Assembly (NCBI GenBank): GCA_964606855.1
Contig: CAZSHM010000006.1
Span: 1 to 59,112 of the forward strand
Direction: 5' to 3'
Source: UBA7185 sp964606855
GTDB lineage: Bacteria > Bacillota > Peptococcia > Peptococcales > Peptococcaceae
Length of the DNA stretch: 59,112 nt
Positions 44,309 through 52,654 of the stretch are shown here, piece by piece. Under the pieces are notes generated by a model, which ran no database searches, had not been told where the DNA came from, and saw only the letters and a list, made by a program, of their open reading frames with translations. Both the position numbers and the translations under genes were made by a program. Position 1 is the stretch's first letter. Every line of letters starts with the position of its first letter.

Positions 44309-44480
44309 TCAGAACGCCCAGTCAAGAATCGGATAGACCGTCGAACCTTCACACCGCGCCTGGAATCTCACCCCGAGCAGCGCCGCGGCCGTCGGCGCGA
44401 CATCGATCTGCCGAATCACCCGGTCTGTGAACTCGCCGACTTTAAATCCAGAACCAGACGCCACAAAAAAGGGTAAAAGA
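44309..44480 (-). pseudogene. C-terminal remnant of a type I phosphodiesterase paralogue
   Basis: The end of this minus-strand frame (EFTDRVIRQIDVAPTAAALL, then GVRFQARCEGSTVYPI) matches the last 40 residues of the intact protein at 47664-49685 (ITDRVIREVDVAPTVAVLGG, then VRMPAQCEGAPVYQI). Nothing of the catalytic part remains; upstream bases form a CGCCCGTCGGGG/CCCCGGCGGGCG hairpin instead. Confidence 0.7.
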
Positions 44481-44547
44481 ATCGCCCGCCGGGGACGGAG
44501 CCCCGACGGGCGGACAAATAGGTCTGCTGTCTGGCGCTTTTCCGTTG

Positions 44548-45069
44548 TCAAGATAAGCGTTTCCCGAAGGCATACAGTTCCTGCCGTTTCTGCTCGGATT
44601 TGTTCTCCTTCCCGTTGGCCGTAAAAATTCCGGCGTTCTCCACACCCCAGTACTCCACAATCCCCTGGAAGTACTCTGTGATTGCCGCTCCGTAAACAAA
44701 TTTGCTTCCGGAACTCAGAATGAGCGCGACCTTCTTTACGTTTTCCGGGATGCCAATCGCGTATGTCCTGTGAATCACCGCCTGAAGCTGCGCCGAGAGC
44801 GTAAAATAATAAACCGGGGAGGCGAAGACCACCATGTCGGCCGTGAGAAGTTCCGGGTAGATCTCCTGCATATCGTCCTTCTGCACACAGACGCCCTGCT
44901 CCTTTTGGTGGCAGAATTCACAGGCCATACAGCCCCGGATGTTCCTCTGCGCGACACGGATCTCCTTGACCGTGTGCCCGGCCTCCCGCGCGCCTTCGGC
45001 AAAAGCGTTCACCATATCGGAAGTGGCGCCGTCCAGATGGGGACTTCCGTTCAATACAAGTATTTTCAT
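44548..45069 (-). CDS. flavodoxin-fold NAD(P)H-dependent oxidoreductase
   Basis: 173 residues, NADPH-dependent FMN-reductase/iron-sulfur-flavoprotein family. KILVLNGSPHLDGATSDMVN binds FMN phosphate; CMACEFCHQKEQGVC resembles the cysteine motif of iron-sulfur flavoproteins; SPVYYFTLSAQLQAVIHRTY follows. ATG overlaps the stop of the upstream lipoprotein (ATGA). Last gene of a three-gene redox unit. Confidence 0.88.
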   Translation of the reverse strand: MKILVLNGSPHLDGATSDMVNAFAEGAREAGHTVKEIRVAQRNIRGCMACEFCHQKEQGVCVQKDDMQEIYPELLTADMVVFASPVYYFTLSAQLQAVIHRTYAIGIPENVKKVALILSSGSKFVYGAAITEYFQGIVEYWGVENAGIFTANGKENKSEQKRQELYAFGKRLS

Positions 45070-45632
45070 TCTGTTCTCCCTCCGTCTATCGTGATTGTGA
45101 CATCGCCGTTCCCGAGAAGATCTTCCATTTCGGAGACCGTCTGATCCGTGATATGCCCGAGCCTTGTATAAGCCCAGGAATTTGAGCCGTAAAACACCAC
45201 GATCTGATCTCCGGAATACAGCACGATGTCCCCGGCTTCCGCCGCTGTCTGCACATCGTTTCGCGGCAGGCTCTGTCCAATCGATCCGACCTGTTCAAAG
45301 CCGCCGTACATGGACATCGGAATCACCAGCGGCTCCCCTTCACAGAGCGCTTGTAGGGCCGCAACGGATTCGTTCGATTCCCATTCCACAGATACTGCGG
45401 TATCCCCGATCTGAAGTTGCATAGAAACAGATTCCTCCTCGCTGTCGGTGTCTGTACCCGGTGCAGGGGTTTCCGCCTGCGCGCCTGATGCGGGCTCGTT
45501 GCTGCCGCTGCTCCCGGTTTCCGCATTCCCACCTGCACATGCGGCCAGAAAAAAGGCCAGCATCCCCGCCAGCAGGAACGCCCGGAGTATTTTCAGAATT
45601 CTGCCGCGCGGCCGCTTAGAGAACATCTTCAA
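45066..45632 (-). CDS. cyclophilin-like-fold lipoprotein
   Basis: 188 residues. A lipoprotein signal (LLAGMLAFFLAACAGG, lipobox LAAC) and a Gly/Ser/Glu-rich linker precede a compact domain (MQLQIGDTAVSVEWESNESV, then IPMSMYGGFEQVGSIGQSLP, DIVLYSGDQIVVFYGSNSWA, YTRLGHI). This is the bacterial cyclophilin-like family often found with flavodoxins; no isomerase activity is assumed. Start is TTG 45632 (AAGG 6 bases upstream) or ATG 45626. It overlaps the flavodoxin by 17 bases. Confidence 0.85.
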   Translation of the reverse strand: MKMFSKRPRGRILKILRAFLLAGMLAFFLAACAGGNAETGSSGSNEPASGAQAETPAPGTDTDSEEESVSMQLQIGDTAVSVEWESNESVAALQALCEGEPLVIPMSMYGGFEQVGSIGQSLPRNDVQTAAEAGDIVLYSGDQIVVFYGSNSWAYTRLGHITDQTVSEMEDLLGNGDVTITIDGGRTE

Positions 45633-46095
45633 CCCACGCCTTGAGGCTCGCGGCAGTCGAGGAAGCGCTCAGCACCCGGCCCTGCACAATTGTGGCACTT
45701 TTGGAAACGGAGGGGCTCAATGCCTCTGCGGTTCTCCCCATGCCGCTGCCGCCGGAAGTGGCGAACAGGATAATCTTCTTGCCGGAAAAATCATAGCTCT
45801 CCAGAAACGTGTTGAGGATCTTCGGCGCGATGCCCCACCAGATGGGAAATCCCAGCAGGATGGTGTCATATGCCGCGATATCGGCCCGCTTGTCCGCCAG
45901 CGCCGGGCGGCTGCGCGGGTCGTTCATCTCGACGGAACTGCGGGATTGCTTGTCCGTCCAGTTTAAATCGGCGCTGGTATAGGCGACGGCCGGCCGAATT
46001 TCATAGAGATCGGCATCCGCCGCCTTTGCCAGCTCTTTCGCCACACGCGCCGTCGTTCCGCCGGCGCTGAAATACGCGACTAAAGGTTTCTGCAT
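45616..46095 (-). CDS. flavodoxin
   Basis: 159-residue FMN-binding electron carrier. MQKPLVAYFSAGGTTARVAK is the phosphate-binding loop; LLGFPIWWGIAPKILNTFLE and FATSGGSGMGRTAEAL complete the FMN site. AAAGGAG lies upstream of ATG 46095. First of the flavodoxin/lipoprotein/FMN-reductase unit. A further 42 in-frame codons upstream (GSYPYTVVTEKQRAAMETAG and onward) look protein-like but have no recognised family; they may be a relic of another gene. Confidence 0.9.
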   Translation of the reverse strand: MQKPLVAYFSAGGTTARVAKELAKAADADLYEIRPAVAYTSADLNWTDKQSRSSVEMNDPRSRPALADKRADIAAYDTILLGFPIWWGIAPKILNTFLESYDFSGKKIILFATSGGSGMGRTAEALSPSVSKSATIVQGRVLSASSTAASLKAWVEDVL

Positions 46096-46491
46096 ATACG
46101 ATCGACTCCTTTCCTCCCGCCCTAACAGGCGCTTTACACAGGGATAGGTGCTTTCATAAATCCTCCTACAGACGCGGTTGACACCCGCCGTCTCCATTGC
46201 GGCCCGCTGTTTTTCCGTCACAACCGTGTAGGGATAGCTGCCGAACAGTCCCTCTGTTCTGACCCCGTGTCAATATGCAGGATTGAGACTCCCCCCCATC
46301 TTTTCGGAGACTGCGGAGACGGCTAAAAGACGCTATAGAACCGCAACGGAACGCTCCTTCGTGCGCTCCCCTGCTTCCGCGGGGAGCGCCATTTTTTTGA
46401 TGCCGGATCCGAGAGGCAGAGGGTATTGAACAAGCCTGATCCACACAAGGGAACCCTCTGGCTCAGGATCTCAGCATATTTCAGAAGGAAA
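46096..46491. other. intergenic region with an orphan plus-strand terminator
   Basis: Between the flavodoxin and lysR. At 46363-46398 the plus strand has GCGCTCCCC / GGGGAGCGC followed by TTTTTTT, a good terminator, yet no plus-strand gene lies upstream of it. I see no complete gene here. Confidence 0.55.
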
Positions 46492-47394
46492 TCACTGAAC
46501 TCCCGAAATGATCGATCTCGCCTTTTCAATATAAAACTTATTGAACGGATGATTCACACCGTCTGATCGAAGAAGGAAACCCGTGTTGATAGAGATATTG
46601 TCCGCAATCGGTATCTTATTGACAGAAGTACTATGAAGGATGTGGCTGTCTATCGAGAGCGTATTTCCAATGTTATCAGATACAAATGATTCTTGTAAGT
46701 CGTAACTTTCCGTCCAGATAATGTCCGGATCCTCGGTATACTGCGTGATCAGTTTATAAAAAACGTCTTCTGTAAAATTGGCGGACGCTGTCAGGACAAT
46801 GGGGTATTTCACGATCGTATTCATATGAACGCTGTGCAGATGTGCGAGGGGCGACTGAATACTTGTGAGCAATACACACCGAGCGCACCAGAAGGGAATA
46901 AAGGTAAAATCAGCGGGCAGCTCTCTGAGCAATTTTTTATCGCACTTGATCAATGTAAGAACGCCAATATCCGCTTCGCCTTTCAAAAGTGCCGGAAGGA
47001 TTTCCTTTGGTTCTGTTGTGTGATGTGTGATATTGCACTGCGGGTAGTTTTTATAAAAATAACTGATCACCTTTGGGAAAAAATGGTTTTTGCTCTTGGA
47101 TGTCAGAGAGATGCGCAGAGGATGCTCCGAGACGAACTGTTCCGACAAAAAATGCTCATTCAGATGTTCCAACAGAGACAGGATCTCAGATGCAACTTCA
47201 TAAAAATACTCCCCCTCCTGTGAAAGCGTGACCCCTCTTGGACTCCTGATCAGAAGCCGTGTATTGTACTCTCTCTCTAGATTTTTTATCGATGCGGAAA
47301 GGGCCTGCTGGGAAAGGAACAAATCTTCACTGGCTTTGGAAAAGGATTGCGCTTGAACGGTTTTTACGAAATAGTAAAGCTGTTCCATACGCAC
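46492..47394 (-). CDS. LysR-family transcriptional regulator
   Basis: 300 residues. The N-terminal winged HTH is MEQLYYFVKTVQAQSFSKAS, then LFLSQQALSASIKNLEREYN; a type 2 periplasmic-binding-like effector domain follows (LRISLTSKSKNHFFPKVISY, then ADIGVLTLIKCDKKL). The GTG at 47394 fits the AGGGGAGGGG site; ATG 47388 is the alternative. It is divergent from the phosphodiesterase gene and probably controls it through the box at 47552-47572. Codon usage and base composition are more AT-rich than the flanks. Confidence 0.92.
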   Translation of the reverse strand: MRMEQLYYFVKTVQAQSFSKASEDLFLSQQALSASIKNLEREYNTRLLIRSPRGVTLSQEGEYFYEVASEILSLLEHLNEHFLSEQFVSEHPLRISLTSKSKNHFFPKVISYFYKNYPQCNITHHTTEPKEILPALLKGEADIGVLTLIKCDKKLLRELPADFTFIPFWCARCVLLTSIQSPLAHLHSVHMNTIVKYPIVLTASANFTEDVFYKLITQYTEDPDIIWTESYDLQESFVSDNIGNTLSIDSHILHSTSVNKIPIADNISINTGFLLRSDGVNHPFNKFYIEKARSIISGVQ

Positions 47395-47489
47395 GGATTT
47401 CCCCTCCCCTAAAACATCCCCCAGAATCGATGCGAAAAACGATATTTCCTCCCGGAAAAGGTCTGTATAGGGACGCCTTGTCTGTATTT

Positions 47490-47495
47490 AGTATA
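47490..47495 (-). promoter_or_regulatory. lysR promoter -10
   Basis: Minus strand TGC-TATACT, an extended -10; the -35 is poor. Start near 47483, giving a leader of about 90 bases. The divergent operator lies 60 bases upstream. Confidence 0.55.
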
Positions 47496-47551
47496 GCACG
47501 GTATCAAAAAAATTTGTAGCAAAATTTTTCTGACAGTTTCTTACTGCTTTT

Positions 47552-47572
47552 TATTCCTATCCGTTTCGAATA
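47552..47572. promoter_or_regulatory. LysR-type operator (T-N11-A box)
   Basis: TATTC, eleven bases, GAATA: a perfect 5-base dyad with the T-N11-A spacing of LysR regulators, placed between lysR and the phosphodiesterase gene. An overlapping CTATCC/GGATAG dyad is also present. Confidence 0.7.
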
Positions 47573-47663
47573 GGATAGCCATAAAGAGAGATCAACCGGT
47601 TGAAGAACTCTTCCACAGAGAACTAGGAACAAACCTTTCATGACAGAATCTTAGGAGGGCACT

Positions 47664-49685
47664 ATGAAAAACAAAGTATTGGTTTTGGGTGTCGACGGAT
47701 TAGACCCCCGATTGGCAAAGCACTATATGGAAAAAGGTGTAATGCCGAATTTCAGCGAGTTTATGCACCGTGGTTCGGCCAGAGAAGATCTGGTTATGCT
47801 TGGCGCGATGCCAACCATAACCCCGCCAATGTGGACAACGCTCGCAACAGGCGCTTATGCCGGAACACATGGCGTCACGGATTTCTGGAATCCTCATCCA
47901 ACAAAATTAGATACCTTGATTTATTCGTTTGATTCTACTAACTGCAAAGCAGAACCGTTATGGAATGTGTTCGCAGAGGGCGGACAAAAAACACTCGTAT
48001 TTCATTGGCCGGGTTCTTCTTGGCCACCCACCTCGGACAGCCCGAATCTCCATGTAATAGATGGGACACAGCCGTCCAACATCAATATCGCGGTCGGAAC
48101 AGCAGAGTGGGGTCAATGGATTGAGGCATCTGAAGACATCCAAGAGGTCAAAATGGCAGAGAAAGAAGCGGACGAGTCCGGTGCTGGCTGTGTGATTTCT
48201 GATTTGGAAGTAGAAGAAACGCTTGACGGCTCTCAAAACGGATTAGATATGTCGCTAAAGCAAAAAATTTTGACCAACATGATCATGAATGAAAACGAGG
48301 GAGAAAACGCAGGTGTGGCTAGCGCTGGTTTGAGCGAATCGAAAACATTCCTGCCGATTAAACCTGCGGCAGGCTGGGCAGACCTTCCGGAAGGAGCAAA
48401 AGAATTCAGTATCCCGGTGAGCAACGGAATGGAAAGACGGCCCGTATTACTCATCCCCAACAAGGACGGTATATTCGATCAGATAGCAATTTACAAATCC
48501 AAGAAAGAAAAAACACCGCTTGTTATACTGGACAAAAAAGGCCTCGTTGTAAACGACATCATGGATACGGTATCAAAAAATGGAAAGAGACAGGAGGTCG
48601 CACGGCAGGCGATTCTGATCGACTTAGCTCCGAACGGCTCGAAAGTGGAGCTTTGGTGGGGTAATGCAATGGAAGCAGGGAATGATTTACTGTTCCATCC
48701 GAAATCCCTGCTGACACAGATTCGAGAAAATGTTGGTCAACTTCGCAGTGTATCTATGATGATCGGAAATACCTCGAAGGCAGCCAATGCGATTTTTGCT
48801 CCCCTTTGGGAAGCCTATTCTGAGTGGCAAGCGGAAAGTATGCTCTATCTAATTGAGCAGAATGGATACGAAGCAGTCTTCTCGCACCTCCACAATGTAG
48901 ATATAGCCGGACATTCTTTTTGGGAGTTAGCGAAATACCGTCCACACAAAGACTTTTACGACGAGCAGCTTTACCAGGACATCATGGAACGTTTCTACGT
49001 GGACACAGATCGTTATGTTGGAAGATTCATGCATCTGTTAGACCAGGGCTGGGATATGATTATTACCTCCGATCACGGGTTGGTATGCGGGGCAGAGGAA
49101 GAACCAGCCGTGCCGATTGGAGATCCGTTCGGTGTAAACATCAAGGTCATGGAAGAACTCGGATACACCGTCATGAAGAAAGATGCGGACGGGAATGACC
49201 TGCGGGAAATTGATTGGAGCAAGACGACTGCGGTTGCGCAGAGAGGCATCTACATTTACATTAACTTGAAGGGGCGTAACCCCGATGGCATTGTAGATCC
49301 GGCGGATCAATACGAACTGGAGCGAAAGATTATCGACGATCTTTACAATTACCGCTGGAACGGGAAGCGCATTGTTTCCCTGGCTGTACGCAGGAAAGAA
49401 GCGGCACACTTTGGTTTGGACGGAGAGAAGTGCGGGGACATCATCTACTTTAATGAAGAAGGATTTAATCGTATCCACGGTGATTCCATCTCCACCTACC
49501 AAGGATACGCCAATACCTCCGTCTCTCCGATTTTCATGGCAGCCGGCCCGAATATCAAATCCAACTACATCACCGATCGAGTGATCCGCGAAGTCGATGT
49601 AGCACCTACGGTCGCTGTGCTCGGCGGGGTGCGGATGCCCGCTCAATGTGAAGGCGCGCCGGTCTACCAGATTATTGAAGAATAG
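47664..49685 (+). CDS. type I phosphodiesterase / nucleotide pyrophosphatase family protein
   Basis: 673-residue alkaline-phosphatase-superfamily hydrolase with no signal peptide, so probably cytoplasmic. KVLVLGVDGLDPRLAKHYME carries the first metal Asp; MPTITPPMWTTLATGAYAGT holds the nucleophile Thr; SHLHNVDIAGHSFWE and IITSDHGLVCG provide the remaining metal residues. A large insertion of about 250 residues separates the two catalytic halves. GGAGGGCACT precedes the ATG. The family cleaves phosphodiester or phosphonate/sulfate-type bonds; the substrate is unknown. Followed by a hairpin and the DASS transporter, which may import its substrate. Confidence 0.9.
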   Translation: MKNKVLVLGVDGLDPRLAKHYMEKGVMPNFSEFMHRGSAREDLVMLGAMPTITPPMWTTLATGAYAGTHGVTDFWNPHPTKLDTLIYSFDSTNCKAEPLWNVFAEGGQKTLVFHWPGSSWPPTSDSPNLHVIDGTQPSNINIAVGTAEWGQWIEASEDIQEVKMAEKEADESGAGCVISDLEVEETLDGSQNGLDMSLKQKILTNMIMNENEGENAGVASAGLSESKTFLPIKPAAGWADLPEGAKEFSIPVSNGMERRPVLLIPNKDGIFDQIAIYKSKKEKTPLVILDKKGLVVNDIMDTVSKNGKRQEVARQAILIDLAPNGSKVELWWGNAMEAGNDLLFHPKSLLTQIRENVGQLRSVSMMIGNTSKAANAIFAPLWEAYSEWQAESMLYLIEQNGYEAVFSHLHNVDIAGHSFWELAKYRPHKDFYDEQLYQDIMERFYVDTDRYVGRFMHLLDQGWDMIITSDHGLVCGAEEEPAVPIGDPFGVNIKVMEELGYTVMKKDADGNDLREIDWSKTTAVAQRGIYIYINLKGRNPDGIVDPADQYELERKIIDDLYNYRWNGKRIVSLAVRRKEAAHFGLDGEKCGDIIYFNEEGFNRIHGDSISTYQGYANTSVSPIFMAAGPNIKSNYITDRVIREVDVAPTVAVLGGVRMPAQCEGAPVYQIIEE

Positions 49686-49699
49686 AAAATAAACTGAAA

Positions 49700-49744
49700 T
49701 TTCCACAATGCCTTGACGCGGTTCGCGTTGAGGCATTGTGGAAA
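49700..49744 (+). promoter_or_regulatory. long hairpin between the phosphodiesterase and transporter genes
   Basis: Perfect 14-base arms TTTCCACAATGCCT / AGGCATTGTGGAAA with an inner ACGCG/CGCGT stem and no U tract. It may be an mRNA-stability or processing element, or an attenuator limiting transporter expression. Confidence 0.6.
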
Positions 49745-49840
49745 CCTGTTAACTCTTTTTGAATCGGATTTTTCCAAACCTATCCCACTTCGCACCGCAA
49801 AGATATCAACGCACCGATTCTTTCAAAGGGGGCAAGAAAT

Positions 49841-51325
49841 ATGGCTGCAGTAGCACAGAGGAATAAGAAAAACTTGATGTACTATATCCATGTCGCTATT
49901 TTCATTACCATCACATTTGGCTTTGGTTTTCTCCCGCCGTTCGCGCAGATAACAGAAGTAGGCATGCACGTTCTAGGTGCCTTTCTGGGGGCGGTATATG
50001 GCTGGCTGTTTATCGCGCTGGACTGGCCGAGTTTGATTGCCTTGATCGCATTAGGAATTTCCGGGCTTTCTACTCCGTTTCAGGACTTATTTATGTCCGG
50101 CTGGATGTTTCAGTCTGTCTCTCAGTCGTTGCTGGCCTATCTGTTTGCGGAAGCAATTGCTTCTACGCAGTTCACATCCTATATTGCCGATAAACTCATG
50201 TCAATCAAACTGTTTCGCGGAAAACCTTACGCGCTCATCTTCGGATGCCTGATTGCCGCGGAAATTATGTTTATTTTGCACTGTGGGTTGGCAGGACTGT
50301 TTTTACTTTGGAGCATGTTCAGTGTGATTTCTGAAAAAGCCGGGTATGAAAAGCAAAACAAGTTCTCTAAGATCATGGTCCCAACCGTCGTCATAATTTT
50401 CATCCTAACAAGTTTCGTGTTTCCGTTTAACGCCGGTTCCATCGTGCAGATCAATTTCTTCACCCAAGGTATGGCTGCTCTGATCCCGGACATTACCGTC
50501 CCTTTTACGGGATGGACGCTTTGGTGGCTTGCATTTACAAACGTGTACATCGTCCTATGGGTTCTGTTTGTAAAATTTATCCTTCGCATCCGCTATCCTG
50601 AAATTGCCGCATTAGGCGAGGAATTAGAAACGCTTGGCGATACAAAGCAAAAAATGACAAGTGAACAAAAGTTTGGATTAACCATCCTGTTTCTGTTTCT
50701 GGGCGGAATGTTCCTTCCGGGAATTTTGCCAAGCTCTTGGTTTATTACAACGGTTTGTTCGCAGCTTGGATTAACAGGAATGTTATGCTTGTGCTTATGC
50801 ATTTTTTGTGCATGGAAAAAAGCCAGCGGGGAACAGTTTACGTCTATGCAGACTTTATCCAAGGGGATTGTCTGGAATATTATTTGGCTGTTAGTGGCAA
50901 CGGAACCGTTAGCAACCGCGTTCAACTCCGAGGAATGCGGAATAATGGCCTCCCTCATGGGAGTAGTAACGCCAATCCTCACAAATATGTCCAGTTGGAT
51001 GTTCTTGATTGCGGCACTCATCGTGTTGGGCTTGACCACACAAGTCGTACACAACTTCGTCCTGATGGTTGTGTTCATCCCGCTGCTCTGTCCCATGTAT
51101 GCACAAATGGGGGGAAATCCTTTTGTGATGTTTATGGGATTGATCGTAATCCTGAATGCCGCTCTGACGACCCCCGCGGCAAGCTACACTTCGGCATTGA
51201 TGTTCGGAGAACCGTCTCTAGAACGAAAACAAGGGTATATACAAGGATTTAGCCATTTCGTCTTTGCGTTTCTAACCTTTTTAATCGCAGGGGCCCCGCT
51301 TGCCAATCTGTTCTTCCCATTTTAA
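49841..51325 (+). CDS. DASS/SLC13-type anion permease
   Basis: 494-residue membrane protein with about 11-12 helices, of the divalent anion/sodium symporter or ArsB/NhaD superfamily: WLFIALDWPSLIALIALGIS near the N terminus, a paired repeat with NAGSIVQINFFTQGM and a second half with TQVVHNFVLMVVFIPLL and NAALTTPAASYTSALMFG. The substrate is unknown, plausibly an organic anion cleaved by the preceding phosphodiesterase. AAAGGGGGC precedes the ATG. Same AT-rich island as lysR and the phosphodiesterase. Confidence 0.88.
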   Translation: MAAVAQRNKKNLMYYIHVAIFITITFGFGFLPPFAQITEVGMHVLGAFLGAVYGWLFIALDWPSLIALIALGISGLSTPFQDLFMSGWMFQSVSQSLLAYLFAEAIASTQFTSYIADKLMSIKLFRGKPYALIFGCLIAAEIMFILHCGLAGLFLLWSMFSVISEKAGYEKQNKFSKIMVPTVVIIFILTSFVFPFNAGSIVQINFFTQGMAALIPDITVPFTGWTLWWLAFTNVYIVLWVLFVKFILRIRYPEIAALGEELETLGDTKQKMTSEQKFGLTILFLFLGGMFLPGILPSSWFITTVCSQLGLTGMLCLCLCIFCAWKKASGEQFTSMQTLSKGIVWNIIWLLVATEPLATAFNSEECGIMASLMGVVTPILTNMSSWMFLIAALIVLGLTTQVVHNFVLMVVFIPLLCPMYAQMGGNPFVMFMGLIVILNAALTTPAASYTSALMFGEPSLERKQGYIQGFSHFVFAFLTFLIAGAPLANLFFPF

Positions 51326-51700
51326 CTTTTGCGTGCAGCGCGTGTGAGAAACCGGGGCTACCGCGCCGACGCGGCCTCGGTGTGCACATACCGGGCGGAC
51401 GCTCTACAAGGGCACACCAAAGTGCGGTTTTCTATCCAACTTTCAGGGAAGAGCGTCCCGCGGTACAACACACAGGGAATCGACCCTGCTTGTTCTCTAT
51501 GCCATAAGGGAAGGGACTGTCAGCAAGGTGACAGCCCCTTTTCCTGCGCGAGAAAGTAATCACAAGAAAGCAGATTCTCTTCCGAGCAAAATGCTCGTCA
51601 ACCTGAATGGAACCAAATGAACTATCCCGTCCATATAGGCCTTGCGCCCGCAGCCTTCGATCAGTTCCTCCCTCGTGCGGCGGTGCCATGCTGTGAATGC
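51326..51700. other. intergenic region between the permease and rex
   Basis: Apart from the terminator at 51511-51544 I see no gene; a GAGCAAAATGCTC hairpin lies near 51575. GC content rises back to the level of the right flank inside this stretch, so it marks the edge of the AT-rich island. Confidence 0.5.
51511..51544 (+). terminator. intrinsic terminator after the permease operon
   Basis: AAGGGACTGTCA / TGACAGCCCCTT followed by TTCC on the plus strand, about 185 bases past the permease stop. Confidence 0.65.
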
Positions 51701-52336
51701 TCACTTTTTGCTGATGTTGTAGGTGAGCACTTCCAGATTTACCGTCAAATCCACGTTGCGGACCTCTACCTCATCTGGGATGCTCAGTACAACCGGAGCA
51801 AAGTTGAGAATTCCCTGGATGTCTGTTTCCAGCAGAAGATCCGCGACATCCTGAGCATACTCCGCGGGCACAGCGATGATACCGATGGAGACATCGTTCC
51901 TCGCGACAAAATCCGTCAACTGGCTGATGGCATAGATAGGGAGTCCGTTCAGCATCAACCCCACCTTGTTCAGGTCATTGTCGAAAATGCCGATAATTTG
52001 GAACCCGCGCTCGCGGAATCCACGGTACTGACTCAGTGCAGAACCGAGATTTCCCGCGCCGATCAGAATCACGTTCCATGTTTTGTCCAGCCCGAGGATA
52101 TTCATAATCTCCTGGTTCAACTGATCGACATTGTAGCCGACACCACGGGTGCCAAACTCCCCGAAATAGGCGAAATCCTTGCGCACCTGCGCCGGCGTAC
52201 CGCCTACCCCTTCGGCAATCTCCCCAGATGAAATGCTGACGATGCCCTGCTTGCGCACCTCGGTCAAATACCTGGAATAAACGGAAAGCCTGCTCACGGT
52301 TGCTTCCGGGATCTTCATCTCTTTCACGGACTTCAA
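51701..52336 (-). CDS. rex: redox-sensing transcriptional repressor Rex
   Basis: NADH/NAD-responsive repressor of fermentation and respiration genes. About 211 residues. The N-terminal winged helix (MKIPEATVSRLSVYSRYL, then SSGEIAEGVGGTPAQVRKDF) precedes YFGEFGTRGVGYNVDQLNQE and the Rossmann loop LIGAGNLGSALSQYRGF. The start is uncertain: TTG 52336 has GAGGGG 9 bases upstream; ATG 52420 (AAAAGGG upstream) would add 28 residues; ATG 52318 gives the shortest classic form. Single gene. Confidence 0.93.
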   Translation of the reverse strand: MKSVKEMKIPEATVSRLSVYSRYLTEVRKQGIVSISSGEIAEGVGGTPAQVRKDFAYFGEFGTRGVGYNVDQLNQEIMNILGLDKTWNVILIGAGNLGSALSQYRGFRERGFQIIGIFDNDLNKVGLMLNGLPIYAISQLTDFVARNDVSIGIIAVPAEYAQDVADLLLETDIQGILNFAPVVLSIPDEVEVRNVDLTVNLEVLTYNISKK

Positions 52337-52523
52337 TGTCAACAACCCCTCGTACCCTGCGTCCGCGCTGCAAAGCATTGCCCGCGCAGACAGATTCTGT
52401 CTCTCGTTTTGTGCTCTCATGGGAATGTCCCTTTTCCCGGGCAAGAGCCTCCGCACAAGCCGCGCGAAACGCATGTCCTCGCCGGCAAACGCCCGCATCT
52501 GTGCAAATGCTGTACACGGTCTT

Positions 52524-52552
52524 ATTATATCTTTCTTACGGCTTGGAATCAA
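52524..52552 (-). promoter_or_regulatory. rex promoter
   Basis: Minus strand TTGATT, 17-base spacer, TATAAT. Start near 52516, leaving about 180 bases before TTG 52336 or 96 before ATG 52420. Confidence 0.75.
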
Positions 52553-52654
52553 TAGCGAATTTGCGCAATTTTTCACGAATACCCGCATCAGTGCCCCTGT
52601 GCGCGGATCCCCGGTCGCCCGCAAAACCGCGGAGACGCGCGCGATCCCGCCAAA

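Noticed and set aside
51701..52624. Rex with a 100-residue N-terminal extension
   Set aside because: The extension runs upstream of the predicted rex promoter start (near 52516) and shows no family similarity; a start at 52318-52420 fits better.
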